Below the pieces are notes generated by a model. It was not told the DNA's origin. It worked only from the letters and a program-made list of their open reading frames with translations, and made no database searches. From contig CAWDIB010000005.1 of NCBI GenBank assembly GCA_963802275.1, positions 1 to 64,000 of the forward strand: a DNA stretch of 64,000 nucleotides, in the 5' to 3' direction. The position numbers were made by a program, and so were the translations under genes. The DNA is from CAZMZW01 sp963802275 (GTDB lineage: Bacteria; Chloroflexota; Anaerolineae; Anaerolineales; Anaerolineaceae). Below are positions 27,714 to 37,236 of this stretch, piece after piece (position 1 is the first letter of the stretch; the number at the start of each line of letters is the position of its first letter).

Positions 27714-29612
27714 TGCCAGGTCCCAATCCATCTGCCGCTCGCGGAGACGCCAATCGCCGCGGTCCCATCGGCCATGGCGGTCCGATGGCCATGATGAAAG
27801 GCGAGACCGCCCGCAATTTCCGCGGTACCATGCGCCGACTTGTTCGCTATCTGAGCGATTATCGCATCTCCCTTATAGCGTTATCCTGTTTGCGCTTGGC
27901 TTCCACCGTCTTTGTCGATAATCGGCCCCCGCGTGCTTGGATTGGCCACCACCAAATTGTACGAGGGCGTCATGGCACAGATGACCGGCCACGGCTCCAT
28001 TGACTTTGGCGCCATCGGGCAGATCATCCTGATTTGTGCAGGTATTTACCTTTTCTCTGCCGTTTTGGGTTACATCCAGGGCTGGATCATGTCCGGCATT
28101 TCCATGAAGATCACCTATCGTTTTCGCCGCGAACTTTCGCAAAAGGTCAATCACCTGCCGTTAAGCTACTTTGATAAGACAAGCCATGGCGAGGTGCTTT
28201 CCCGCATCACCAATGATGTGGACACCGTCAGCCAGTCCCTCAATCAGAGCCTCTCGCAGATCATCACCTCGGTCACCACCGTGATTGGCGTGCTGGTAAT
28301 GATGCTCACCATCAGCTGGCAGATGACCCTGGTTGCTCTCGTCATTCTGCCACTTTCCTTCCTGGTCATCAGGTTCATCGTGAGCCGTTCTCAAGTCTAT
28401 TTCAAGCGCCAGCAGGATCAGCTCGGTCACGTCAACGGTCACGTTGAAGAAATGTTTGGCGGTCATAACGTCATCAAAGCATTTAATGGCGAAGAGAAGA
28501 GCATCCGCCGCTTCAATGGGCTGAATGATGAACTATATGATTCCGCCTGGCGTTCGCAGTTCCTTTCCGGTTTGATGATGCCCGCCATGCATTTTGTCAG
28601 CAACCTCGGTTATGTAGGTGTTTGCATCCTGGGCGGTTATCTCGCCACCCGCAACCTCATCACCATTGGCGACATCCAGGCTTTCATCCAGTATGTACGC
28701 AATTTCACCCAGCCCATCACCCAGATCGCCAATATTTCCAATATCCTCCAACAGACAACCGCCTCTGCCGAGCGCGTTTTTGAGTTCCTGGATGAGCCGG
28801 AAGAGGTGGCCGAAGCGGCAGCCCCGGTCAAACTCGACAAGGTACAAGGCCATGTGGAGTTCCGCGATGTACACTTCGGCTACACCCCCGATAAAATCAT
28901 CATCAACGATTTCTGTGCTGATATTCAACCTGGACAAAAGGTCGCCATCGTCGGCCCAACCGGCGCGGGCAAGACCACCATGGTCAAGCTGCTTATGCGC
29001 TTTTACGATGTGAACAGCGGTGCCATCCTATTGGATGGCCATGACATCCGCGAGTTCACCCGTCAGGACCTGCGCGATAAGTTCGGCATGGTGCTGCAGG
29101 ATACCTGGCTGTATAACTCCTCCATGCTGGAGAACATCCGTTACGGACGCAGCAATGCCACCGACGAGGAAGTCATCGAAGCGGCCAAAGCCGCCCACGT
29201 GGACCGCTTCATCCGCACCCTGCCTGATGGCTACAACATGCTGCTCAACGAGGAAACCACCAATATCTCCCAGGGGCAGAAACAGCTGCTCACCATCGCC
29301 CGCGCCATTCTCTCCGAGCCCAAGCTGCTCATCTTCGATGAGGCCACCAGCGCCGTGGATACGCACACTGAGGGGCTCATTCAAACAGCCATGGATACGC
29401 TCATGCACGGGCGCACCAGCTTCATCATCGCCCACCGCCTTTCCACCATCCGCAATGCTGACCTGATCCTGGTGATGGACAAGGGCGACATCGTTGAACA
29501 GGGCACGCATGAGGAACTGCTGGCCAAAGGCGGCTTCTACGCCGAGCTTTATAACAGCCAGTTCGAGAACAAGGCCTCCTACGCCAAGTACATGACACCG
29601 CAGACCACCTAA
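27710..29612 (+). CDS. Heterodimeric ABC exporter, catalytic subunit; frameshifted near the N-terminus
   Basis: The partner half-transporter is about 634 residues: a Gly/Arg-rich cytosolic leader, six membrane helices, and an NBD with Walker A GPTGAGKTT, signature TNISQGQKQLLTIARAI, Walker B LLIFDEATSAVD (catalytic Glu present) and switch His in IIAHRLSTI. The non-canonical signature (SQGQ) faces the degenerate site of the first subunit in such heterodimers. Two or three indels between about 27880 and 27915, inside TM1, disrupt the frame. After them it is intact. It is the end of the MarR-ABC-ABC operon. Confidence 0.9.
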
Positions 29613-29621
29613 CCTGAAAGC

Positions 29622-29651
29622 AAACCTCCCCGGACAACCCGGGGAGGTTTT
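29622..29651 (+). terminator. Rho-independent terminator of the ABC exporter operon
   Basis: A 12-bp perfect stem AAACCTCCCCGG / CCGGGGAGGTTT with loop ACAAC followed by a short T run, 10 bases after the last stop codon. Confidence 0.9.
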
Positions 29652-29654
29652 CAT

Positions 29655-30057
29655 CTCTGCAAGAGCAGGTCCTGGACGGATTTGCTAAACCCGACAAAAC
29701 CCGACAGTCAAGAAAAATGTACCCCTACCGCAAGAGGGATTCGTTTTCTCAAAAACGAATCCAGGTGCAAATCAATTTAGGGTGAAAATTATGAAAGCGG
29801 CGTTGAGTATGCCACACTGGTCGTCACCCTACGTATCAGCGAAGGGTCTCCCTTATTCATCCGGGATGCTTCACCCGAAGCGGGTTCAGCATGACAATGG
29901 TGTGAAAAGTGGGCTCGCCATGACAACCACGTTGCCACCCTGAATGAAGTGAAGGGTCTCTCCTACTTGTAAAAATCAGCCACAATATCAAACCATAAAG
30001 GGTTTTCTTCTTCGATCAGGGGAAATTTCTTCATTTTCAACCATGTCTTGCAGACCT
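29655..30057. repeat. Gene-free interval with dispersed hairpin repeat copies
   Basis: No coding sequence is seen. A copy of the roughly 70-bp repeat with ends resembling TTGTCACCCTGA and TCAGCATGACAA lies at 29823-29896, and a partial copy at 29931-29961. Other copies occur at 30991-31066, 40740-40800, 42405-42480, 45440-45514 and 45550-45619. The inverted repeat at 29737 is also in this interval. Confidence 0.75.
29737..29762. repeat. Perfect 11-bp inverted repeat
   Basis: GGATTCGTTTT and AAAACGAATCC are separated by CTCA. The same GGATTCGTTT word forms an inverted repeat at 43599-43621 upstream of the HTH gene. Function unknown. Confidence 0.7.
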
Positions 30058-30756
30058 TCACCAAATAAACGGGATGAGATGGTAGCGGGTCTTTTTACAA
30101 TAATCGTCATAACCAGGCAAATTCCTGCATAAAAACCTCTCCTCATCCATGATCCTGAACACAATCCCAATTAACATTGGAATCGAAACGATCAATCCCC
30201 AAAAGGACGCCAAGGCGAGCGGAGAAAATATCAGCACCAGAAAGGAACCCAGGTACATGGGGTGGCGCACCCATTGGTAAGGGCCGGTGGTGATGACCGT
30301 TTGGCCCTGCTCGACGACGATGGTGCTGGCGGTGTAACTATTTTCGGTGAGCACCCAAAATACGATGATGAGACCAAGCAGCATCATTAAATAGGCCAAA
30401 ACCACCAGCCAAAGGGGAACCTGTGACCATTGAAATCGAAAGTCCAAGCCCGGCAGCGCGAACAAGGCGATGAAAAGGAGAACGAAAAAAGATTGTATGA
30501 TCTTCTGACTGGTTTCCTTTTCAGCAGCCGGACCGTAATTCGCCCGGCGCTGGACCAATTCGGGATCTTTCCATAAAAAGTAAAAGGTGATGAACGTGAC
30601 GCAAAGCGCGAGGAAGAGCAGGTAAACCCAACCTGCCCAAAATTGCCATGATCCCGCTGCCGCAAAAATGATGATGCCCACAAAGAGGATGAAACCTGCC
30701 AAACCAATCAATGTTCTTATAACCATATTTTTCATTTTCTGCCTGTGGTAATCCAT
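30058..30756 (-). CDS. Isoprenylcysteine carboxyl methyltransferase-like membrane protein
   Basis: The 232-residue polytopic protein has about five membrane segments and the ICMT/PEMT-type SAM-binding C-terminus: GPYQWVRHPMYLG followed by DEERFLCRNLPGYDDYCKK and TRYHLIPFIW. Bacterial members methylate small lipophilic or carboxyl substrates and few are characterised. The first ATG gives a basic leader. An internal Met at residue 8 or 11 is also possible. It stands alone between two repeat-rich gaps. Confidence 0.85.
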   Translation of the reverse strand: MDYHRQKMKNMVIRTLIGLAGFILFVGIIIFAAAGSWQFWAGWVYLLFLALCVTFITFYFLWKDPELVQRRANYGPAAEKETSQKIIQSFFVLLFIALFALPGLDFRFQWSQVPLWLVVLAYLMMLLGLIIVFWVLTENSYTASTIVVEQGQTVITTGPYQWVRHPMYLGSFLVLIFSPLALASFWGLIVSIPMLIGIVFRIMDEERFLCRNLPGYDDYCKKTRYHLIPFIW

Positions 30757-30794
30757 TTTTTATAAAACTAAAACAATTCTACACTTAACAACAA

Positions 30795-31066
30795 CTCAAA
30801 GCGGGCTCATGCCCTGTGCCTGGGCAGCCTTGCCCTGCACATGAGCGACAGGAAGCCGCTCTGTGCGGGTATCTACGCATTCTGCCCTTGCAGAATGCTT
30901 CGAGTTGCTGCCCGGCACGGGTATCTCCCCCCCGGGATGCTCCGCAATCCGCGTTCTACTCATGCAGAACGCTACGAGCTTGACAACCGCGCTGTCATCC
31001 TGAACGAAAGCGAAGGGCCTCTCTTAGGCATACTGGATGCTTCACCCGAAGCGTGATCAGTAAGAC
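30795..31066. repeat. Composite structured repeat (copy B) in a gene-free interval
   Basis: The 450-base gap before the lipoprotein gene contains a chain of short hairpins. GCATTCTGC / GCAGAATGC (30877-30885 / 30890-30898, loop CCTT) follows the constant word GGGTATCT. A second hairpin with arms starting GCGTTCT and ending AGAACGC lies at 30951-30972. A copy of the 70-bp repeat follows at 30991-31066. The same plan with different stem sequences recurs at 42487-42655 and 42738-42885. Confidence 0.75.
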
Positions 31067-31204
31067 GTGTCGTCGGTGGGGGGTCCGAATGCATGAAATT
31101 AATATTATTAATTGGCGGTTGATGAAAGCAGGAATGATGGATATACTACGCGTGAAGATATGAAGGGGAAATGAATTTAATCGCTTCGTGCAAAAGGAGG
31201 AGTG

Positions 31205-32032
31205 ATGAACAAGTGGAAAAATGTACCACTATTATCCATGGTCTTGATATTGTGCCTGCTGTTGATCTCCTGTCGACCTAAAAACACCATTGCCATAGAT
31301 AAATCCTCCGGGTCGTGGAGCATCGACTATGAGGTCTTCCAATCCACCAGCGCCAGCGAGGTGCTGGCTGAGGTGGAATGCGACCGCTTCAAGAAAAACA
31401 GTCCAGTCCTTTCAGATGGATTGGTCACCTGCAGCATACCCGACCTCGGGACCTGCAAAACAGTGGATGGCGAGGTCAAAGACCTCAATCTGGTCTCTAC
31501 TACCCCGGCGGATGAAAAACTGGTTGGGAAGACCCCATATGACCCAGTCAATTTCACCATCGCGAATCCGAGCATGCTAGAACCGCTGCTGACCCTCCTG
31601 ACCGGCAACCGCATGCGCCTGGCGGAGCGGTATTTGCGCTTAAACACCTGCAAGGAAAATGAAACCCCGTCCGGCTTTGAAACACAAACCTGCGAGGTAT
31701 GGGAGAAGATGTATGAATATGAGTTCAGCCATGAGCCGAAAACCCTTTGCGAGGCAGTAGTGACCACGTGGAAGAGCGTTGCTTTTGACGCGGTGAAGAT
31801 GCACAGCGAGGGAAACGGCAACCAGGTGATTGACCCAATGTACCAGTTGGCGGAGGGGCAGAACTATAACCGAAAATTCATCGGCAAGGTCGTGTTCACC
31901 ATCGGACAAACGACCTTTACAGATGACACGGAAGACCAGGGCCTCTATATTGGCTGGCTGGATCGACTGCAGGCTTATGTGGCTGAACTGGACAAGAATG
32001 GCAAGGTGATAAAGGTCATCCCTAAAAAGTGA
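31205..32032 (+). CDS. Putative lipoprotein of unknown function
   Basis: The product of about 275 residues starts with a basic tip and a hydrophobic stretch ending in the lipobox LISC (Cys about residue 22), so it should be lipid-anchored. The mature part has several cysteines (VTCSIPDLGTCKTVDG, RLNTCKENE, TQTCEVWEK) suited to disulfides outside the cell. I do not recognise the domain. AGGAGG lies 4 bases before the ATG at 31205, which is preferred over the GTG at 31202. It has no obvious partner gene. Confidence 0.75.
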   Translation: MNKWKNVPLLSMVLILCLLLISCRPKNTIAIDKSSGSWSIDYEVFQSTSASEVLAEVECDRFKKNSPVLSDGLVTCSIPDLGTCKTVDGEVKDLNLVSTTPADEKLVGKTPYDPVNFTIANPSMLEPLLTLLTGNRMRLAERYLRLNTCKENETPSGFETQTCEVWEKMYEYEFSHEPKTLCEAVVTTWKSVAFDAVKMHSEGNGNQVIDPMYQLAEGQNYNRKFIGKVVFTIGQTTFTDDTEDQGLYIGWLDRLQAYVAELDKNGKVIKVIPKK

Positions 32033-32255
32033 AATGTGAATTAAATGTTCCGAGTGCTGCAGGTACCTATGCAGCCATCGGTTGGGTTAGAAGGGGATTT
32101 CAATTTCAAAAAAGAATACAATTTTATTGAACTCTCTTCATGGGAATTTGAATGTTTGGAATACAATCCACCCAGATCTCATATCCAGAAACTGCAGATT
32201 CCATTCATCCCATTGTTATAATAAAATCATCAAAATCATTAAAAGGGGTTCACCC

Positions 32256-35200
32256 ATGACCGCACCCGACGCCATCCGCGACCTCGTCCAGCGCTTTGAG
32301 CAGCACCAGCGCGAACTGCGCTCCGGGCAGTACAACGAGGCGCAGCTGCGCCAGGAATTCCTCAACCCCTTCTTCGCCGCGCTGGGCTGGGACATGTTCA
32401 ACACGCAGGGCTACGCCGAGACCTACAAGGAGGTCATCCACGAAAGCAGCGTGGAGGTGGAGGGCAGCGCCAAGGCGCCGGACTACGCCTTCCGCATCGG
32501 GGGCGCGACCAAATTCTTCGTGGAAGCCAAAAAACCGTCGGTCAACATCCAGCAGGACATCCACCCCGCCCACCAGGTGCGCAGTTATGCGTGGAGCGCC
32601 AAGCTGCCGCTGGCGATCCTGACCGACTTCGAGGAGCTGGCGGTGTACGACTGCCGCTCCAAACCCAACCCCAGCGACCAGGCCGCCGCCGGGCGGGTGA
32701 TGTACCTCAATTACCGCGACTACCTCGAAAAATGGGACGAGACTGGCGCGCATCTTCAGCAAGGACGCCATCCTCAAGGGCTCCTTTGACCAGTACGCGC
32801 AGGGCGTGCGCGGCAAGCGCGGCACGCTGGAGGTGGACGACGCCTTCCTGCAGGAAATGGAGGGCTGGCGCGAGCTGCTGGCCAAGAACCTGGCCATCCG
32901 CAACCCGGCGCTGGAGAACGTGCGCCAGCTGAACTACGCGGTGCAGATGACCATCGACCGCATCGTCTTCCTGCGCATCTGCGAGGACCGCGGCATCGAA
33001 AAGGAGGACCAGCTCAAGGAGCTGACCAAAGAAGAGGGCATCTATGCGCGTTTATGCGAGCTGTTCCGCGCCGCCGACCAGCGCTACAACTCCGGGCTGT
33101 TCCATTTTGCGGCGGAAAAAGGGCAGTCCAGCCAGCCGGACGACCTGACCCTGCAGCTGCAGATCGACGACAAGGTGCTGAAAGAGATCATCAAGGACCT
33201 GTACTTCCCCAGCCCGTACGTGTTCAAGCTCATCCCGACCGACATCCTCGGGCAGGTGTACGAGCGCTTCCTGGGCAAGGTCATCCGCCTGACGGCCGGG
33301 CACCAGGCCAAAGTGGAGGAAAAGCCCGAGGTGCGCAAGGCGGGCGGGGTGTACTACACGCCCACCTACATCGTGGAGTACATCGTCAAGAACACGGTCG
33401 GCAAACTGCTGGAGGGCAAAACGCCCGAGCAGGCCGCCGCGCTGAAGATCGTTGACCCGGCGTGCGGCTCCGGCTCCTTTTTGCTGGGCGCCTACCAGTG
33501 CCTGCTCGACTGGCATATCAGCTATTACAGCGGGCACGAACCCGAAAAGTGGGCCAGGGGCGCCAGCCCGGTACTGTACCAGGACCAGCACGGCGAGTGG
33601 AAGCTGACCACGCGCGCCAAGAAAGCCATTTTGCTCAACAACCTGCACGGGGTGGACATCGACCCGCAGGCGGTGGAGGTGACCAAGCTGTCGCTGCTGC
33701 TGAAGGTGCTGGAGGGCGAAAGCCAGGAGAGCATCGGCCACCAGTTAAGTTTATTGAACGAGCGCGCCCTGCCCGACCTGGGAAGGAACATCCAGTGCGG
33801 CAACTCACTGATCGGGCCGGATTATTACGCCGAGCGGCAGCTGGGCTTTGGCTTTGCCGACGAGGAGGAGCGCCAGCGGGTGAACGCCTTTGACTGGCAG
33901 ACGGCCTTCCCGCAGGTGTTTGCAAAGGGCGGGTTCGATGCGGTGATTGGGAATCCGCCATATATTCGCATTCAAGCATTGCAGGAATGGGCACCCACTG
34001 AAGTTGAATTCTATAAAAAAGAATATAAATCTGCCAGCAAAGGAAATTACGATATTTATGTGGTTTTTGTTGAAAAGGGATTGAGCCTTTTGAATCAAAA
34101 TGGAGTATTAGGCTTTATTCTTCCGCATAAATTCTTCAATGCTACAATATGGTGAACCTTTACGCAATATTATTTCAAGAGGTAATAATTTGACGAAAAT
34201 TGTGCATTTTGGCGACCAACAGGTTTTTGAAAATGCAACTACTTACACATGTTTATTGTTTTTACAAAAAAGCAAAAAAGAATATTTCGATTACGAAAAA
34301 GTATTTGATTTAGAAAAATGGCAAATTGGAAAGGGTTTAACATTTGGCAAAATAGATGCCTCCAAGGAAAATTCTCCTGTTTGGAACTTTGTAACCGGTC
34401 ATGATTCTAATTTAATAGAAAAGATGAGTAATATGCCAATAAAATTACAGCATATTGCAAAAAGAATATTTCAAGGATTTAAAACTGGAGCAGACACTGT
34501 ATTTATCCTAGAAAAGAGGGAGAAAGGAATGTTTTTTTCTAAAGCATTAAACAAAGAATTAGAAATCGAACTAAAATATTTACGGCCTTTATTCAAATCT
34601 GGTGACATGAAGCGATATGTTTTACACAACAATTCGCGATTTGTCATTTTTCCTTATAGTAAGGGGAATTTATTAAGGTGGGATGACCTCTCCTCAAATG
34701 CACCTAAAACAGCTGATTACTTAAAGGCATGCAAAGAATTCCTAATTAGAAGAGAAAATGGGAAGTGGTCTGGTAGTCAATGGTATTGCTATAGTAGAAA
34801 TCAAGCACTAGAAATAATGTCTAGTCCAAAAATTCTTACTGCTGATCTAAACCCATTTGCAAATTATTGTATTGACTTATCTGGACAAGCATGCTTTCCG
34901 GGAGGCGCTGCAGGTGGTTATGGAATTGTATTGGAAGAAAAACTATATTTGTATATTCTTGGACTTCTAAATTCCAGGGCTGTTGATTTTTTTCATAAAA
35001 ACATATCAACTAACTTTAGAGGTGGATGGTTTGGATATGATGCAAAGATCATTAGAAATATTCCAATACGTACAATAGATTTCTCAGATAAGAAAGACTC
35101 GGAACTCTATGACAAGATGGTTATTTTCGTAAATAAAATGATAAGTTTGCATAGAAAGAATCTAACCACCCCATTTGAGAGAGAATCACTCCTGCGCGAA

Positions 35201-35290
35201 ATCGCCGCGACCGACCGGCAGATCGATGCGCTGGTGTATGAGTTGTATGGGTTGACGGAGGAAGAGATTAAGATAGTGGAGGGAGAATAA
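32256..35290 (+). CDS. Type IIG-like restriction-modification enzyme (Eco57I-type), two frame breaks
   Basis: The reconstruction is about 1010 residues. The N-terminal domain looks like a PD-(D/E)xK nuclease (Asp76 in APDYAFRIGG; Glu90 and Lys92 in FVEAKKPS). A helical linker leads to an N6-adenine methyltransferase with motif I DPACGSGSFLLG and motif IV GNPPYI (about 33950). A C-terminal TaqI-like specificity region follows. Frame breaks lie near 32747 and 34143, each one extra base. Base composition falls sharply from very GC-rich to AT-rich at about 33960 and returns to GC-rich at about 35186, inside one gene, so the specificity part seems to have been exchanged. A single protein would both cut and methylate. 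Confidence 0.85.
35230..35285 (+). repeat. Direct repeat, copy 1: 3' end of the restriction-modification gene
   Basis: The last 56 or so bases of the coding region, encoding ALVYELYGLTEEEIKIVE, are repeated at 35897-35952 with about six mismatches. The copies bracket the PIN-like gene. Confidence 0.85.
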
Positions 35291-35386
35291 AACTATCAAT
35301 TTTATGGATTACTGAAATTGTTGATATTTTCTCTATTAATGAATAGCATTCTAATGGGTAATTATTTTTGAAAATATAATAACCTC

Positions 35387-35908
35387 ATGAATATAAGAAA
35401 ATTGAAAATCACATTAGATACAAACTTAATATTTGAATTTTGGAAAAATGGACCCAAAAAAGAAATTATCGAAAAGCTTATTTCAATTTCAAATTCAGAA
35501 AAGATTCACTTGGCAATTACAGCAAGAATAAGAGATGATGTGCCTTGCGATCCATTAGCAAGCAAAATTAACAAACTAAATGAGTTAAACATATCTGAAA
35601 TTGGATCTATTACAAGATTAGGTTACTGGGCATTAGGACGTGATTGTTTAGGGGAAAAATATTTTTCAGATTTTATCGATGTCATAAAAAAGGATTCTGA
35701 ATTTTCAAAAATAAAAAATCCGCCAAATTGGAAGGATTTTGATCACCTTCACGCACATTATCTCAATAAGCGAGATATTTTCTTAACTTGGGATAAAGGT
35801 ATTCATCACTTTAAAAACATATTAAAAAAGTATTTTGATTTAATAATTATGACGCCTGAGGAGTTTCTAAGAGAATTCTATCCAGAAAAACTTTTGGCTG
35901 GTGTTTGA
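35387..35908 (+). CDS. PIN-like domain nuclease
   Basis: The 173-residue protein has the PIN signature ITLDTNLIFEFW with Asp11, a central acidic region, and FDHLHAHYLNKRDIFLTWDKGI with the later metal-binding aspartates, the pattern of PIN-fold RNases. The sequence is strongly AT-rich, like the SIR2 and HerA genes downstream. No antitoxin gene is visible next to it, so it is not a standard VapBC toxin. Its last codons (LLAGV) are contributed by a duplicated copy of the restriction gene 3' end, which shows it was inserted at that site. A role in phage defence is inferred from location. Confidence 0.75.
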   Translation: MNIRKLKITLDTNLIFEFWKNGPKKEIIEKLISISNSEKIHLAITARIRDDVPCDPLASKINKLNELNISEIGSITRLGYWALGRDCLGEKYFSDFIDVIKKDSEFSKIKNPPNWKDFDHLHAHYLNKRDIFLTWDKGIHHFKNILKKYFDLIIMTPEEFLREFYPEKLLAGV

Positions 35909-35952
35909 GTTGCATGGGTTGATGGAGGAAGAAATTAGGATAGTGGAAGAGA
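35897..35952 (+). repeat. Direct repeat, copy 2: relic of the restriction-modification gene 3' end
   Basis: The second copy would read LVFELHGLMEEEIRIVE, matching the restriction enzyme C-terminus. It supplies the stop codon of the PIN gene in another frame and has no coding role of its own. Confidence 0.85.
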
Positions 35953-36045
35953 TAATATTAAATAAAGTGCTATCTATTACGAATTGAGACTGCAAAATGT
36001 TTTTCCACTTAAACCATAATTAAATAGAGGGAGTAAATTTCATAA

Positions 36046-37218
36046 ATGAATATTAATGAAAAAATTACTGAAATGAAAGACATAATCCAAGATTGCCATC
36101 TAAATTTTTTACTGGGTTCAGGTATGTCTATGCCATATTTGCCCACGCTTGGAAATATTGAGGAATTATTAACAGCGCTTTCTATGTTAAAAGAATCTGG
36201 GGGAATTACCAGGGCGGATAATGAAAAAATAATCCGTGTTTCATTATATAAAAAATACTTTGATGAAGTAATCTCGAAAAATCTTAATCTTTTAAGAAAA
36301 ATTGATTTATCAGTTAATGTGTTAAATGAATATGAAGTATTTCTACGAACACTAAATTCAATAGTGTTAAATAGAAGAACCCCAATCCTAAATAGGCAAA
36401 TAAATCTCTTTACAACTAACATTGATATCTTCCTTGAAAAAGCATTAGATAGAACAAATGTTGAATACAACGATGGGTTTCGAGGTCGCTTCAATCCAAT
36501 ATACAATTCTTCGAATTTTAGAAAATCATTTTTTAAAACAAGTCTTTATTTCGATAATAAAACAGAATTACCTGTTTTTAATTTATATAAACTTCACGGA
36601 TCTTTAACATGGAATAAGAACACGAAAGGAACAATTTCTTTTTCTTCAAATTTAGACATTGTTAATAAAATAAAATCAAAAAAAATATCCTCAAATAAGT
36701 TATTAATTATTAATAACACTTCTACAATTGAAGAGCTTATTAAAGAAGCAGAAAATAAGAAGGTGGATACTTCGTTTTATGATTTTATTAACGAATATGA
36801 AAAACTCGCAATTGTAAATCCATCAAAAGAGAAATTTAAAGAAACGGTTTTGAATAGAAATTATTATGAATTATTGCGGATTTTTTCAAACGAAATGGAA
36901 AAAGAGAATTCTATTTTATTTGTAATGGGATTTTCATTTGCTGATGAACATATTCGTGGTGTAACGAAAATGGTAGCGGATTCAAATCCAACCTTGAAGA
37001 TATATATATTTTCACACACTAGTAATATTTCCGAAGGAATGCTACAAGTTTTCAAGGAATCTAAGAATCGCAATGTGGAAATAATCACTCCAAATCAAAT
37101 AGAAAATGAAAAAAAAGAAATGGTAGATGAATATTATTATGATTTTAATAATATTAATACAAAGATATTTAATGAATTATTAATGCAGATAAATGAAAAA
37201 GAAAAACGATTTGACTAG
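36046..37218 (+). CDS. SIR2-family NADase-like subunit of a SIR2-HerA defence system
   Basis: The 390-residue protein has a SIR2-like NAD-binding start FLLGSGMSMPYLPTLGNIE (GSG at residues 24-26), the active-site segment LFTTNIDIFLEKAL with Asn125 and Asp127, His184 in KLHGSLTW, and the late motif FVMGFSFADEHIRG typical of defence SIR2 proteins. Family knowledge: such proteins degrade NAD when activated by phage and form complexes with HerA ATPases. The HerA gene follows after 18 bases, so they are one operon. Composition is strongly AT-rich, indicating transfer. A zinc-binding insert, present in true deacetylases, is not seen. Confidence 0.9.
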   Translation: MNINEKITEMKDIIQDCHLNFLLGSGMSMPYLPTLGNIEELLTALSMLKESGGITRADNEKIIRVSLYKKYFDEVISKNLNLLRKIDLSVNVLNEYEVFLRTLNSIVLNRRTPILNRQINLFTTNIDIFLEKALDRTNVEYNDGFRGRFNPIYNSSNFRKSFFKTSLYFDNKTELPVFNLYKLHGSLTWNKNTKGTISFSSNLDIVNKIKSKKISSNKLLIINNTSTIEELIKEAENKKVDTSFYDFINEYEKLAIVNPSKEKFKETVLNRNYYELLRIFSNEMEKENSILFVMGFSFADEHIRGVTKMVADSNPTLKIYIFSHTSNISEGMLQVFKESKNRNVEIITPNQIENEKKEMVDEYYYDFNNINTKIFNELLMQINEKEKRFD

Positions 37219-37236
37219 CGTCATTAAGCTAATGAT

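Noticed and set aside
33052..33741. 229-aa minus-strand frame in the restriction gene
   Set aside because: Antisense of the methylase region in very GC-rich DNA. No family resemblance.
35387..35908. VapC toxin with antitoxin
   Set aside because: The PIN domain is present but no small antitoxin gene lies on either side, so a toxin-antitoxin pair is not supported.
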